64,000 nt of DNA, from positions 76,504,177-76,568,176 of the forward strand of contig NC_080582.1 in assembly GCF_029962835.1 (NCBI RefSeq), written 5' to 3'. Positions within the stretch are counted from its first letter, which is position 1, and every line of letters starts with the position of its first letter. The notes beneath the pieces were generated by a model. It had not been told where the DNA came from and ran no database searches. It saw nothing but the letters and a program-made list of their open reading frames with translations. Of the stretch, positions 1 to 9,898 are shown in pieces. This DNA comes from Magnolia sinica (Eukaryota > Streptophyta > Magnoliopsida > Magnoliales > Magnoliaceae). The position numbers and the translations under genes were made by a program.

Positions 1-165
1 AGTGTGGTCCACGTGCATTTTATCTAACTCATTTTTGTGCTCCTGCTCTAAAGCAGAGCTGTAAAAATGGATGGATGGTGTGGATAAAATACATCCTGGT
101 GGGGCCAACCGAGCACCATCCAGTAGCATCAGTAGGCAATTTGCCTCTATCTTTGATGGCTTGGG
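1..165 (+). repeat. Right arm of inverted-repeat (MULE-type) MITE, cut by window edge
   Basis: The stretch matches the right half of the complete elements at 9355-9889 and 29579-30109: a GTGGTCCAC block, a CTCATTTTTG block, then GGATGGATGGTGTGGATAAA and a GGTGGGGCC block. The left arm lies outside the window, so target duplications cannot be tested. Family membership is by eye against the other copies here. Confidence 0.6.
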
Positions 166-189
166 TGGAGTAACGCATGGGAGCCAAGC

Positions 190-285
190 TTTATTTTTTA
201 TTTTTTTAACCCCCACACCCACACCACATGGGCACTCGATCATATGATCTTTGAAACAGCCTGTCTACCATTGGGCCATGAAGCT
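190..285 (-). mobile_element. tRNA-derived SINE fragment
   Basis: Read on the minus strand this is a tRNA-like head with a degenerate A box (GGCCCAATGGTAGACAGG), a B-box-like block around ATGATCGAGTGCCC, then a GTGTGGGTG stretch and an A-rich end that appears as T-runs on the plus strand. The same arrangement recurs at 920-1069 and, in tandem, at 5600-6190. The SINE class is inferred from the internal promoter-like boxes and A-tail; the family name is unknown. Confidence 0.5.
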
Positions 286-299
286 GGACTTAAAATTTG

Positions 300-915
300 G
301 ACAATTTCTTGATTTGTTCATGTCATTCTTGTGCAGTGGCCATGCTAATCTTCTTTGTATCCTTCAATATTTGACTTGAAAGGGAGCAGGTGGTGGCCTA
401 TGGGATTTGAAAAAAAGGATACTTACTCCCGGCTTAGGCTGAATCACTTGATAGGTAGCTCTTTATATATATCATGATCCAGAACCTCTTTCAGATAATT
501 ATGTAACATTTAATGGCTTTTTTTTTTTTTTTTTCCTTCTTACTTTATAATGCTTTTATAAAGATAACCAATCTAAATATGGTTATTAACTATTGAGTTT
601 ACTGAGTCATCCTCAAAAAAAAGTTTATTGAGTCGAATCAGGTCGAGTCTGCCAGTTGACCCAACCCAAATGAAAATTGAGTCTAGAGTTGGAGTTTTCA
701 AGTTTTTAAAACCATCCAATGGGTCAAACTATAGGGCCCACGCTTGGGCTAGTAAATAGGGCCGGAGTGCGAGACTGGGCTTAAAATTAGGCCCGTTTGC
801 CCAGGCTAGGATCGATGCAGACCAATAATGAATGGTCCAGCTTGGTCTGTCAGCCCAGTCGAATGATTTAATGGGCCATAGTTATACCGAAAAAAGAATG
901 ACGGTTTAAAGGAAC
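300..915. other. Intergenic DNA, no gene seen
   Basis: There is no convincing coding sequence. A poly-T run lies near 519-534, and a stretch at 720-850 is rich in GGGCC/GGCCC words of the kind common across this window. Short frames here show no codon structure or domain motif. Confidence 0.5.
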
Positions 916-919
916 TTGT

Positions 920-1069
920 GAGAATGGCCAGCTGGTGATGGCCATGGTTGGGTTCGTACTCATGGCTCGTGAGTTTCAACACTGAGGTCATGGGTTTGAG
1001 TGCCCATTGTGGGGTGTGTGGGTGTGAGCACGTCTAAAAAAAAGAAAGAAAGAAAGAAAGAAAAAAAGT
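920..1069 (+). mobile_element. tRNA-derived SINE with A-rich tail
   Basis: A B-box-like GGGTTTGAGTGCC lies at 992-1004, preceded by GTTTCAACACTGAGGTCAT and followed by a GTGTGGGTGTG stretch, and the copy ends in an A/AAAG-rich tail at 1036-1068. The tail and the B box give the plus orientation. The A box is badly decayed. It belongs to the same family as the minus copy at 190-285. Confidence 0.6.
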
Positions 1070-1289
1070 GCCCTTAGATTTACTTTTTATTATTTGTTAT
1101 ATAAATCATATCCTTAGATTCATGTTTCAATTGTCAAAATCGTTTATACAATGGGATTCTTTTGTGGACTGAGGGAATACCTCCAAAAATTTCTTAGATT
1201 GGACTCATTCAGACAATCGATCATTTCAGCTAAGCCCAGGGCCAAGCCCTTCTCCAGCCTGATTAAGTCGCAGGTGGGACAAAGGCCAG

Positions 1290-1600
1290 GGCTTAGTGGA
1301 CCCATTGCCACCCCCCACCGAGAGCATCTCCCTGTTCAGATGGGTTAAGTTTTCATGGAATGAAGTAGGTGAGGAGGAGAAAGGTTTTGTAGAAAGTTCA
1401 ACAGGATGCTTCAGGGATAGTTTGGAGAAGTTGTATTTGGACTCCAATCTACAGCTTAAAAATCTCCTGCCTCATCATCTTATTGAAAACTCATTGTATG
1501 GCCCTATTCCTGACCGGTTCAGGCAGAGCTTCCAAATCTCCAATTTCTTGCTCTTTGTCAAAACTTACTGTATGGACCAATTCTTGATTGGTTGAGTTAG
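1290..1600 (+). pseudogene. LRR receptor-like protein fragment
   Basis: Plus-strand translation contains SLEKLYLDSN followed by NSLYGPIPDRFRQ at about 1480-1530, a plant extracellular LRR signature, and a second decayed repeat near 1560-1590. It resembles the NSLYDLIPESLG fragment found at 5518-5555, directly beyond the Copia insertion. I read it as the upstream part of the RLP pseudogene at 6200-7915. The upstream residues of this frame (proline-rich) are not LRR-like. No start, signal peptide or full repeat array is present. Confidence 0.45.
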
Positions 1601-2497
1601 CTTACAGGTTTTCAATATCCTGATCTTTTAGTATAAACTTTGTTGTCTTTTTGTAATAAAAATAAATTTCAAAAATAAAAATTATTTTTAGAAAGTAAAT
1701 AAATATATTTAATTATTTAAACTTTTCATAAATAGTGTGTATAGCTGGTTGGTAAGAAAAGGAGTTTTTCCTTCTGCAACAAAGTTTCAAATCTCTTCAA
1801 AGACAGTACAAAGCATCGTCTGTACGTGCGACCTAGGCTACTTAGGTGCACTTCGCATGGAGACAAAAGAGCTTTAATCTTTTTGGCACGTGGTTCGATG
1901 CAACTTGACTACCTTGAAGTATTATTAACCTTGGTGTTGATTGAGAGTGACTGTGACATGGTTGTACATGTGACACATATGCCACGTGTCACACATGTGG
2001 CAACAATTTTAAACTATTGGATGACATTTTTCTATCTAAAAAGGTACAAAAACAATTGCTATAGGACAAAGGGTCATGTCCTTTCATGAAAGGATGTTGT
2101 TTGCTATGAATGGGTGTGGATGTCTTGAGGAGACACTTTGGTATCTCTAGGGGAAGAACTCCATGACTATTCAATTGCTATAAATTCTGGATATTATAAT
2201 CTAGAAAAGTATTCTTCTCTCTCTATTGTGCAGTACTCTCGAATATGATATTATACTGTGTTTTTCAAATACATTAAAAAGGCATATCGGTGTCAAAACT
2301 AGAGATCAGTTCAACACCTAAATGTGCAAAGTTTCTTCTTGAAATTTAAATTAAGAGTTCATTATATCCTGAAGACAATTTGCAGATTTCCTTTGTTTGC
2401 ACTTGCTAGGACTACCAGAAAAAGAGCAGCAAATTTGTCTTGAGAAATTAACTATTCAAGTCAAGCCTTGAACCCGATATATCTGATTGTCTCATTA
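1600..2497 (+). other. AT-rich stretch, probably the decayed 5' LTR of the first Copia element
   Basis: No gene is seen. A TATA-like TATAAAT at 2179-2185 followed by a TTCTCTCTCTATTG tract and A/T-rich DNA looks like the promoter half of an LTR. The 5' end could not be fixed: TGTTG occurs at 1935 and elsewhere, but no copy is flanked by a 5-bp match to AACTC, the sequence after the 3' end at 5517. Confidence 0.35.
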
Positions 2498-2542
2498 TAT
2501 TTTTCTATATCCTCTTTGTGTTCTAGATTGTTACTTATCCAA
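2498..2542 (+). repeat. End of Copia LTR (5' copy), repeated at 5471-5517
   Basis: TATTTTTCTATATCCTC through TTACTTATCCAACA recurs almost identically at 5471-5517. It ends in CCAACA, the inverted form of the TGTTGG start usual for plant LTRs. It lies just upstream of the gag-like reading frame, so it is best read as the 3' end of the 5' LTR. Confidence 0.55.
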
Positions 2543-2569
2543 CATTCAAGACAAATTTTAACTCTAGTC

Positions 2570-3270
2570 ATAATGGAGATAATTCATTCCATTCAAGTTA
2601 TGAATCATGATTTTGTTCGACTGGATCGTTTCAACGGTCAATTCTTCTTAAGATGGCAATAGAAGATGTTTTTTTTTTGGATAACTCTTAAATTATCCTA
2701 TATTCTTAACGATGAACCGACTTCTCTGCCTGAGCCAAAAGACGATGACTCAGAACAAGTGAAGGCGAAACGGAGGAAAATGAAGGAGGATGATTTTCTG
2801 TGCAAAGGTCATATCCTAAACGCACTCTCTAACTCCATTTATAACTCATATCGTAAAATATCCTCTACCAAAGAACTTTGGACAAAATTAGATCAAAAAT
2901 ATAAAATTGAAGATGTCAGTACTCAAAAATTTATGATTGACAATTATGTCCACTTCAAGTTTAAAAATGATCAACCACTTCTCTCCCGAGTAATAGAACT
3001 TTAGAACTTGGCTGAAGAATTGAAGATTGGTAGTATAGATCTTCCTGAAGAATTCTTGATCGGTGCAGTAATAACAAAATTACCCCTATCATGGTTTGAT
3101 TATAGAAAGAAACTGAAACATGATGAGAAGAAGTTCACTCTTGAAGGGCTTCAACGACATCTTCATATAGAAGAAGAGTCCAGAAACCGAGACGAGAAAA
3201 AATGCTTCGGAAAATCATTCCAAAGCACATATAGTAGAAGAGGACAAGCCAAAATTTCAAAACTCTAAAT
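2570..3270 (+). pseudogene. Copia gag-like polyprotein region
   Basis: A frame with MNHDFVRLDRFNGQFFLRWQ leads, after a stop and frame change, to residues containing LCKGHILNALSNSIYNSYR and STKELWTKLDQKY (2810-2910), the retrotransposon gag (UBN2-type) pattern, then ITKLPLSWFDYRKKLKHDEK at about 3080-3130. A stop near 3002 interrupts it. This would form the capsid of the virus-like particle. It is followed directly by a zinc knuckle in the next segment. Confidence 0.75.
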
Positions 3271-3324
3271 CCATTCCTGCAAAGAAGGATACAATGTTTA
3301 AGAAAAATGAAAAGAAAAAGAGCA

Positions 3325-4640
3325 AGTGTCACTTTTGCAATAAGCCAGGACGCTACATAAATGAATGTTGACATAGGAAGAAGCAATTGAAAGCTCAGGC
3401 TAATATTGCAGAAGACTAACTTGTAGCAATGGTTAGTGAAGCCAACATAGTAATATCTGATGGTGGATGGTGGCTAGATACTGGTGCAATCATTCACATA
3501 TTAATGGACTGAAACGTCTTCAAGACCTATGAAGGTATTGCAAATGGACAAGAAGTGAAGATGAGTAACAATGTTCGTACGAATGTTGTTGGAAAAGGAA
3601 CAATGGAGTTTCAGTTTACATAAGACAAAAGACTGATACTAACAAATGTATTACATGTACCTGACATATCTAAAAATCTATTGTTAGGCAATCTTTTCAA
3701 TAAGAGAGGATTTAAAATAGTGTTTGAGTCTGATAAGTTGGTTATCACCAAGAATGGTATGTTTGTAGGTAAATGATATTCATGTAATGGTATGATTAAA
3801 TTGAATATCAATAATAATAATGATGTTTCCATTTATATAGTGGATTTTATTTCTTTATGGCATGCTAGACTAGGTTATGTTAATTATCATGCAATGAAAA
3901 GAATGATGATCCTGAGACTTATACCAAAATATGGAATAAAACAAGAAGAGAAATGTGATGTGTGTGCCCATTATAAAATAATCAGAAAACCCTTTACAAG
4001 TAGTATTAGAAAATTACAACTCTTGGAATTAATTCATCCCGATATTTGTGATTAAAATAGCACCTTAACTCGTGGTGGAAAAAGATATTTTATCACATTT
4101 ATCGATGATTTCACTAGATTTTCCTATGTAGACTTAATAAAATCTAAAGATGAAGCCTTTGAAATGTTTAAAATTTGTAAGGTTGAAGAAAATCAGTTAA
4201 ATACAAAAATCAAAGCCCTCAGACGTGATAGAGGGGGTAGGTACTCTTTCAATGAATTCAATTGCTTCTGTGAATCAAATGATATAATCCATGAATTTAC
4301 CGCTCCTTACACACCTCAACAAAATGGCCTAATAGAATGCAAAAATAGGACATTAATCGAGATGATCAACTGTATGATATTAAATTATGGATTATAACTG
4401 AATTTGTGGGGGGAAGCATTGTTAACAACAAACCGTATTCTAGATGCTATCTTACAAAAAAATTGGATGTATCCCTATATGAATTGTGGAAAAAGAAGAA
4501 ACCTGGTATTCATTACTATAACGTATGAGGAAGTATAGTAGAAGTCAAGATAATTAATTCTAAAAGAGTAAAAGTAGGTTCTAGAGGAATCAGGTGTACC
4601 TTTGTGGGTTATGGGATTAATAGTCCCGTATATAGATTTT
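3325..4640 (+). pseudogene. Copia zinc knuckle, protease and integrase region
   Basis: A CCHC knuckle CHFCNKPGRYINEC (about 3328-3370) is followed by the protease motif WWLDTGA (near 3470). The integrase zinc-binding part includes LWHARLGYVNYHAMKRM and CDVCAHYK (3855-3985). The DDE core follows: YFITFIDDFTRF (4085-4125), RRDRGGRY (4222-4245) and TPQQNGLIECKNRT (4310-4355). Stops at about 3369, 3512, 3622, 3774, 4054 and 4397 and several frame breaks show long decay. The family integrates cDNA; this copy could not. Confidence 0.8.
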
Positions 4641-4893
4641 TTGTTTTGGAACAATCTACTTATGCTGACAAAAACATGATTATAGAGTCTAGGGATGTTA
4701 TATTTTTTAAAAATACAGTATACAAAGACTATACAAATAATCATACAAAAAGGGAGGTTGATGAAATTATAATAGAACCAATGAATGAAGAACCTAATAA
4801 CATTTATGATCAATTTAACACTCATTCAGAAGAAAATGAACCAAAGAGATTGAAAAGGGTAAAAAAGGAACATTTTTTAGTCCGGATTTTTAT

Positions 4894-5470
4894 ATGTTCC
4901 TTATAGAAGGGGATATAAATGAAATAAGAAAAGAGATTACTCTACTACTAAGTATTGAAGGTGATCCTTTAACACTTAGTGAAGCTCTCTCATCTCCTAA
5001 TGTACAGTTTTGGAGGGAATCTATCGACGATGGAATGGATTCCATAGTCTCAAATAACACTTGGTGTTTGGTTGATCTTCTACCAGGTTTAAAGCCTATA
5101 GGACATAAGTGGATTTTCAAAAGAAAGTTCAATTCTAATGGGACTATAAATAAATTTAAAGCTCGATTGGTAGCCAAAGGATTTAAACAAAAGGAATGTA
5201 TTGATTTTTTCGATACATATGCTCATGTTGCTCGCATATCTACTATTAAGACTTTAATTGCTCTTGCAGCAATTCACCACCTAGTAGCCAAATGATGTAG
5301 ACAAAATGAATGTATTGATTTTTTTGATACATATGCTCATGTTGCTCGTATATATACTATTAGGACTTTAATTGTTCTTCTAGCAATTCACCACCTAGTA
5401 ATCCATCAAATGGATATCAAAATGACATTCTTAAATGGTGATATAGATGAGAAAGTCTATATGAAACAAC
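4894..5470 (+). pseudogene. Copia reverse transcriptase, N-terminal part
   Basis: The frame from about 4970 reads the canonical Copia RT opening: WRESIDDGMDSIVSNNTW, then KPIGHKWIFKRKFN, FKARLVAKGFKQK and ECIDFFDTYAHVARISTIKT. A 114-bp segment is then duplicated in tandem (5187-5414), with a TGA in the junction. The frame resumes with a HQMDIKMTFLNGDIDEKVYM-like region (5403-5467) and stops at the deletion joint. The catalytic YVDD motif is missing. Confidence 0.8.
5187..5414 (+). repeat. 114-bp in-frame tandem duplication inside the RT fragment
   Basis: GAATGTATTGATTTTTT starts at 5194 and again at 5308, and the two units match closely through CAATTCACCACCTAGTA. The 114-bp period equals 38 codons, so the duplication keeps frame, although the first unit ends in TGA. 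Each unit carries the same residues (ECIDFFDTYAHVAR). Confidence 0.85.
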
Positions 5471-5517
5471 CATATTTTTTCTATATCCTCTGTGTTCTAG
5501 ATTGTTACTTATCCAAC
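5471..5517 (+). repeat. 3' LTR stub of the first Copia element
   Basis: This 47-bp stretch repeats 2498-2542 (one or two differences) and ends in CCAACA. It is joined directly to RT coding sequence. Homology beyond it stops at 5518, where LRR-type coding resumes (NSLYDLIPESLG). It marks the element's 3' boundary. Confidence 0.6.
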
Positions 5518-5599
5518 AAACTCATTGTATGACTTGATTCCTGAATCTCTTGGGAGGATTTTTATCTTTGAGATAATTGTTTCTCGATTGCGACAACTT

Positions 5600-5965
5600 G
5601 ACAACTTGGGCACTAGAACCTATTATCTCAGTGTTGAAACGCACTCTCTATCTACCACTGAGCCATGGGTTGAAACCAATCTTGAATGGGACTTCTTTTA
5701 TTAATTATTATTATTTTTTTTCACACAGACCTCACATTTATTTTTTATTTTATTTAACACACACCTTACATGGGCACTAGAACCCATGACCTTGGTATTG
5801 AAACACCCTCTGTTTATTATTGAGCCATGGGTTGAAACCCAACTTGAATGGGACTTTTTTTTTTTTACACACACCTCACATGGGTACTCAAACCTATGAC
5901 TTTAGTGTTAAAACACACTTTGTCTATCACAGAGCCATGGGTTGGAACCTAACTTGAATGGGACA

Positions 5966-6002
<37 letters not shown>

Positions 6003-6190
6003 CACACACACCTCACATGGGTACTTGAACCTATGACCCATGGGTTGGAACCCAACTTGAATGGAACTCTTACTCTCTCTCTCTCTCACACACACACACA
6101 AACTTCATGTAGGCACTCGATCTCATGACCTCAGTGTCAAATGCACCCTGTCTACCACTAAGCCATGGGCTGGAACCCAACTTGAATGAT
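5600..6190 (-). repeat. Tandem array of about five SINE 3'-part units
   Basis: Five degenerate units (about 5608-5692, 5720-5852, 5860-5961, 6000-6065, 6090-6188) each contain, on the plus strand, CTCACATGGGCACT-type words, a CATGACCT..GTGTT block, CTGTCTACCACTGAGCCATGGG and an AACTTGAATGGGAC joint. On the minus strand each is a SINE body with A box (CCATGGCTCAGTGGTAGAC) and B box (GTCATGGGTTCGAGTGCC). T-runs and CT/CA runs separate the units. This tandem amplification is unusual for a SINE, which normally inserts singly. Confidence 0.7.
5967..6001. repeat. (CT)n microsatellite
   Basis: About 17 CT units, followed by a short CA run, lie between two units of the SINE array. A shorter CT/CA tract is at 6072-6100. 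Confidence 0.95.
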
Positions 6191-6199
6191 ACTTTACCC

Positions 6200-7915
6200 C
6201 TTTGTCTCGGACAACTTGGAGCTGATAAGTTTGGAAATATCTTTTAATTCGTTGGTAGGTAGAGTATCTTTAGTACACTTTGCCAATATAATGAAATAAG
6301 AATCGTTAGACCTGTCTTCAAATTCCTTTGTTCTTGATGTTAGCTCCAATTGGGTTCTTCCTCCTTTTCAACTCAAACTTATCAGAATCAGATCTCGCTG
6401 GTGGGGCTCCATTTTCCTGCATGGCTTCGCAAGCAAAGAGATTGTTTGTACTCGACCTCTCCAATGCTCAAATTTTAGAATCCATACCGGACTGGTTTTG
6501 GAACATGTCTTCTCCAGTCTCTTACTTGAATCTTTCTCACAACGAGATCAAAGTTGAGATCCTGAATTCATTGCAATTCAGTAGAAAGACTTACTTCAGC
6601 ACAAATTATTTGAGTTCCAGCAAAAGCGAGGGTCCATTGCCACATTATGTTACTCATTCGAGAGTTTTGGAACTATTCAATATTTTATTTTCTGGACCCC
6701 TTCTCATGAGCATGGTTGAAATATGCACATTTCTCATTGCCACCTATGTACTTATCACTTTCTCATAATTGTTTAAATTGTAGCATTTCCATCTTTATGT
6801 AAAATGGAAGCCTTAGGACCGTGGATCTTGTTGTGTCGGTGGAAATGTCTCCAAAAGGAAAACGTGTTTCCTTTTCTATCTTTGACCATTCGTATGTTTG
6901 TATTGCTAGGCTCTCTCTGGCGTGGTCTATATAAGGAGATGTACCGTGTAGAGTGATATATTCCATTATTTCATCTTTTAGGGTATTCTTTTGTGAAAGA
7001 TTTCTTGTACAAAGGAAGAGTGAAGAGAGGTGACTCTTGTAATTTTATTTTATTTTTTCTCTTTCTTTCATTTCTAGTAAAGAAGAAAGCTTTATGTTTC
7101 TGCCCTATGAAGTATGTATATTGCCGAACCACGTAAATCCTTATGCCTCGTCTTGTTTTGGTTTGACCATTTTCTTTTATGGTTTTGGCTTAGTTTACAT
7201 TGATCTTGTGTGTGAGTTTTTTTGCAACAGATCTCTTATGCTATCAATTAACAGAACTTTCTTGATGTTTGGGTGACTTGACTCAATTTAGAATGATGAA
7301 TTTGGTAAAAAATAATCTCTATGGAAACATAATTGGATGTTTCAATTTTATACTTATGCTTAAATGGTTGCACTTGACTCAATTGAAAACTATGAAGTTA
7401 GTAAAAAATAATATCTATGGAAATATACTTGGATGTTTCAGTTTTATGTGTATGCTTACCTGTGCAATAATAATTTTTCAGGTAACTTCCCTGCATCCAT
7501 GAGAAACAGCCCTTCTTTGATAACTGTTGGTCTCAGCTGGAACAAATTCTCTGGAAACATACCAACACGGATAGCAGAAAGCTTATCAATTCTCTGGATT
7601 CTCAACCTTCGGTCCTTACTTCTCTACAACTATCCCATCTTACTTCTCTTCAGATCTTGGACCTCGCACACAATAATCTGAGCCATACCAAGGTGTTTTG
7701 GTAAATTCAGTGCCATGCAGCGTGGACATATTTTGAAATATACTTTATGCTATGATGATGATCAGTTTGTAGCATACAAGAAGAACATAATTAACAGTCC
7801 TTATGAAAGGGTCCTTGATTATGCTAAGATACTTTCCTTTGTGATGGTTATAGACCTTACAAGCAATTGTTATGATGCCCAATGTCATGGGTTAGTTTTC
7901 TTAAATTTGCTTAGT
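6200..7915 (+). pseudogene. LRR receptor-like protein (Cf-9/RLP type), broken
   Basis: Three-frame plus-strand reading gives the conserved C-terminal LRR run of plant receptor-like proteins: LGQLGA and NSLVGRVSLVHFANITK (about 6210-6300), LDLSNAQILESIPDWFWN with YLNLSHNEI (6455-6555), KNNLYGN (7308-7328), NNNFSGNFPASM and LSWNKFSGNIPT (7470-7570), LDLAHNNLS followed in another frame by IPRCFGKFSAMQ (7658-7720), and YDDDQFVAYKK with a VIDLTSN block (7750-7870). Intact relatives are membrane-anchored extracellular receptors without a kinase, often in immunity. Here frameshifts, stops and a solo LTR (6829-7229) destroy the frame, and no membrane segment is seen. Upstream pieces at 1290-1600 and 5518-5555 probably belong to it. 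Confidence 0.8.
6829..7229 (+). mobile_element. Solo Copia-type LTR with exact 5-bp TSD
   Basis: The 401-bp segment starts TGTTGTGTCGG and ends TTTGCAACA, and is flanked on both sides by GATCT (6824-6828 and 7230-7234). TCTATATAAGGAG near 6928 is a plausible TATA box. The GAACCACGTAAATCC block near 7124 resembles the U5 region of plant Copia LTRs. No internal retroelement sequence accompanies it, so it is a product of LTR-LTR recombination. It lies inside the RLP pseudogene. Confidence 0.85.
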
Positions 7916-7916
7916 T

Positions 7917-8080
7917 GTTAATAATAATCTTTATATATGGAGAGATTCCTTAAATAGAGTCTAAATTATGTTTGGCGAGTTGTTGGATAAGAGTCTCATG
8001 TTAATAATAATCTTTATATATGGAGAGATTCTTAAATAGAGTCTAAATTATGTTCAGCGAGTTGTTGGATAGAAGTCTTA
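7917..8080 (+). repeat. 83-bp tandem repeat, two copies plus decayed third
   Basis: GTTAATAATAATCTTTATAT starts at 7917 and 8000, and the two units are nearly identical through AGAGTCTAAATTATGTT and GAGTTGTTGGATA. A weaker third unit follows to about 8215. Words such as GAGTTGTTGGATAAGAGTC suggest an LTR origin (inference). Confidence 0.8.
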
Positions 8081-8239
8081 TATAGATCCTTATTATTTTA
8101 GATAGAGTCCCAAGCTATATTAGGAGAGTTGTTCGATAAGAGTACTATATAAATTTATATTACCTTAGAGTCTAAGATATAGAGTCTGAGTATGAGATGA
8201 GAGTTGTCAGCTAAGAGTCTCACACACACACACGTGTGT

Positions 8240-9345
8240 ATTTGTTTGGTTGGAAATAAAGAAGGATGATAACTTTTCTTTACTACTCTTGTAGTTGGAT
8301 GTCTAAATAGTTAGATAGCAGATAGAAATAACTTTTAGTCAGACTTTCTATTAGAGTCTCTTCATTCTGCTGCTATGTCTTCTTTTGAAGGATATAACAT
8401 TCATATCAACAATGAGCTTGATTACATTCATAATAATTTTCACTTTATCTATGAAAGTGTCATCAATTTACATGCCCAAGTCACTGAACCAAAGCTGTTT
8501 TAAATATCTAGGAGACCCTAGCTACAAAGTTACAAGTGCCACCACCTTTGGGTTCCTCCTGACCTCTATCTCATCCATTGTCCACTGATCACACCTCACT
8601 TGTGCTATCATCCAACCTCCCACTTCCAACACTAGAATGGGACCCACAATTTGGATGGTCCGGATAGCTATAAACCAGTGTTACAGGGGAGGAGATGAGT
8701 CACCACTTTTTTAGATGGTGCAAAACTAACATGAGTCTAGATAGGCATCTAAAATATATTCATAGAAGAACTTCTAGCAAGACACTTTATGTTTGATGGG
8801 CCCCACCAAGGATGGGCCATGTCCCAAAGATCAACTTGATCGATAATCTTAACTCTTTGGGTGGTGGCCCGGAAATAGACGGTTCAGAAACAAACCATGA
8901 TAGCAATCCACGCTCAGCTGAAAAAAAAAGGCCAAAAATTCATGAATTGATTGTACAACGAAATTTGCGATGATTGGATGGATGGGATCTTCCCGTAAGT
9001 GCAAGTTTTGTCTTTATGGACGGTCCACATTGAGGCCCACCTGGTTAACGGTGGATGTGCCAAGGTCCTGAAAATTGCAATGATCAGATGTTGGTTATTT
9101 CAATTTGCAACTCAATGAGGGACTATTGGTCCGGATCATCTGATCAATGCAACTGTTGGGTTTGGTCACTCAAAATCAACGGTGGGATCGGACCGATCAG
9201 CGTACGCCAGGTGTTACCATTGACCGTATTAGCCGTTGCCAGCGCATTAAGTAGCAGGTCAAAGGCACAAGACACGTCCTAAGGCTTATTTTATCAACTG
9301 ACACCATCCTTCCTTGTTGCTTGAATCATGTGCTGCCACGTGGGG
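8240..9345. other. Intergenic DNA, no gene seen
   Basis: No coding sequence is recognised. From about 8630 the DNA carries GGGACCCAC/GGGCCCCACC-type words and GATGGTCCGGAT blocks like those in the window's MITEs, so it is probably decayed inverted-repeat elements without clear ends. A (CA)n run is at 8220-8233. Confidence 0.5.
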
Positions 9346-9354
9346 TCGCTTTAG

Positions 9355-9889
9355 AAACGGATTGGCTATTCCCCCTGCCACTAGCCCGGTGGCTAGTGGT
9401 CGGTGCTCTGCGGGCCCCACTATGAAGTATGTATTTTATCCATGCCGTTCATCCATTTTTACAGATCATTTTAGCACTTGATGCCAAAAATGAGAGGGAT
9501 ATAAATCTCATTTGGACCACACCATAGGAAAACAATATCGATTGGATATCCACCATTAAAATCCTCCTAAAGCCCACTGTACTGTTTATTTGACATCCAA
9601 TCTGTTGATTAGGTTATACAGACTTAGATGAAGGGAAAAAATAAAGATCAGTTCGATTCAAAACTTTTATGGTCCCCAATTTTTTTTTAATGGTGGACGT
9701 TCAATAAACACTGTTTCCTGTAATGTGGTCCACTTGAGATTAGGATGTATCTCATTTTTGGGCTCATAACATTAAATGATCTAGAAAAATAGATGGACGG
9801 CATGGATGAAACACCTACATCATGGTGGGTCCCACAGAGCACCGACCACTAGCCATTGGCTAGTGGCAGGGGGAGTAGCCAATCCGTTC
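9355..9889. mobile_element. MULE-type inverted-repeat MITE, complete (copy A)
   Basis: The element is 535 bp with matching 32-bp tips (left tip begins AAACGGATTGGCTA; right tip ends TAGCCAATCCGTTC, two mismatches overall). It is flanked by an exact 9-bp duplication, TCGCTTTAG (9346-9354 and 9890-9898). The two halves stay inversely complementary for about 190 bp, so nearly the whole element folds back, leaving a middle of roughly 150 bp. There is no coding. A 9-bp duplication with long TIRs is typical of Mutator-like elements; the class is inferred. Confidence 0.9.
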
Positions 9890-9898
9890 TCGCTTTAG

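Larger units (their letters stand above)
2543..5470 (+). mobile_element. Decayed Ty1/Copia retrotransposon, internal region truncated in RT
   Basis: Domains appear in Copia order on the plus strand: gag, zinc knuckle, protease, integrase and the start of reverse transcriptase. Coding is broken by many stops and frame changes. The copy ends inside RT, just after the LNGDIDEKVYMKQP-type motif, and continues straight into an LTR-end fragment (5471-5517), so the rest of RT, RNase H and most of the 3' LTR have been deleted. The element sits inside LRR receptor-like sequence (1290-1600 and 5518-5555). It cannot be autonomous. Confidence 0.85.

Noticed and set aside
1600-2100. Exact start of the first Copia element's 5' LTR
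   Set aside because: Several TGTTG starts (for example 1935) exist but none is preceded by AACTC matching the 3' flank, so no boundary is claimed.
4475-4825. 116-residue minus-strand open frame
   Set aside because: It is antisense to the Copia integrase/RT linker; a shadow of element coding.
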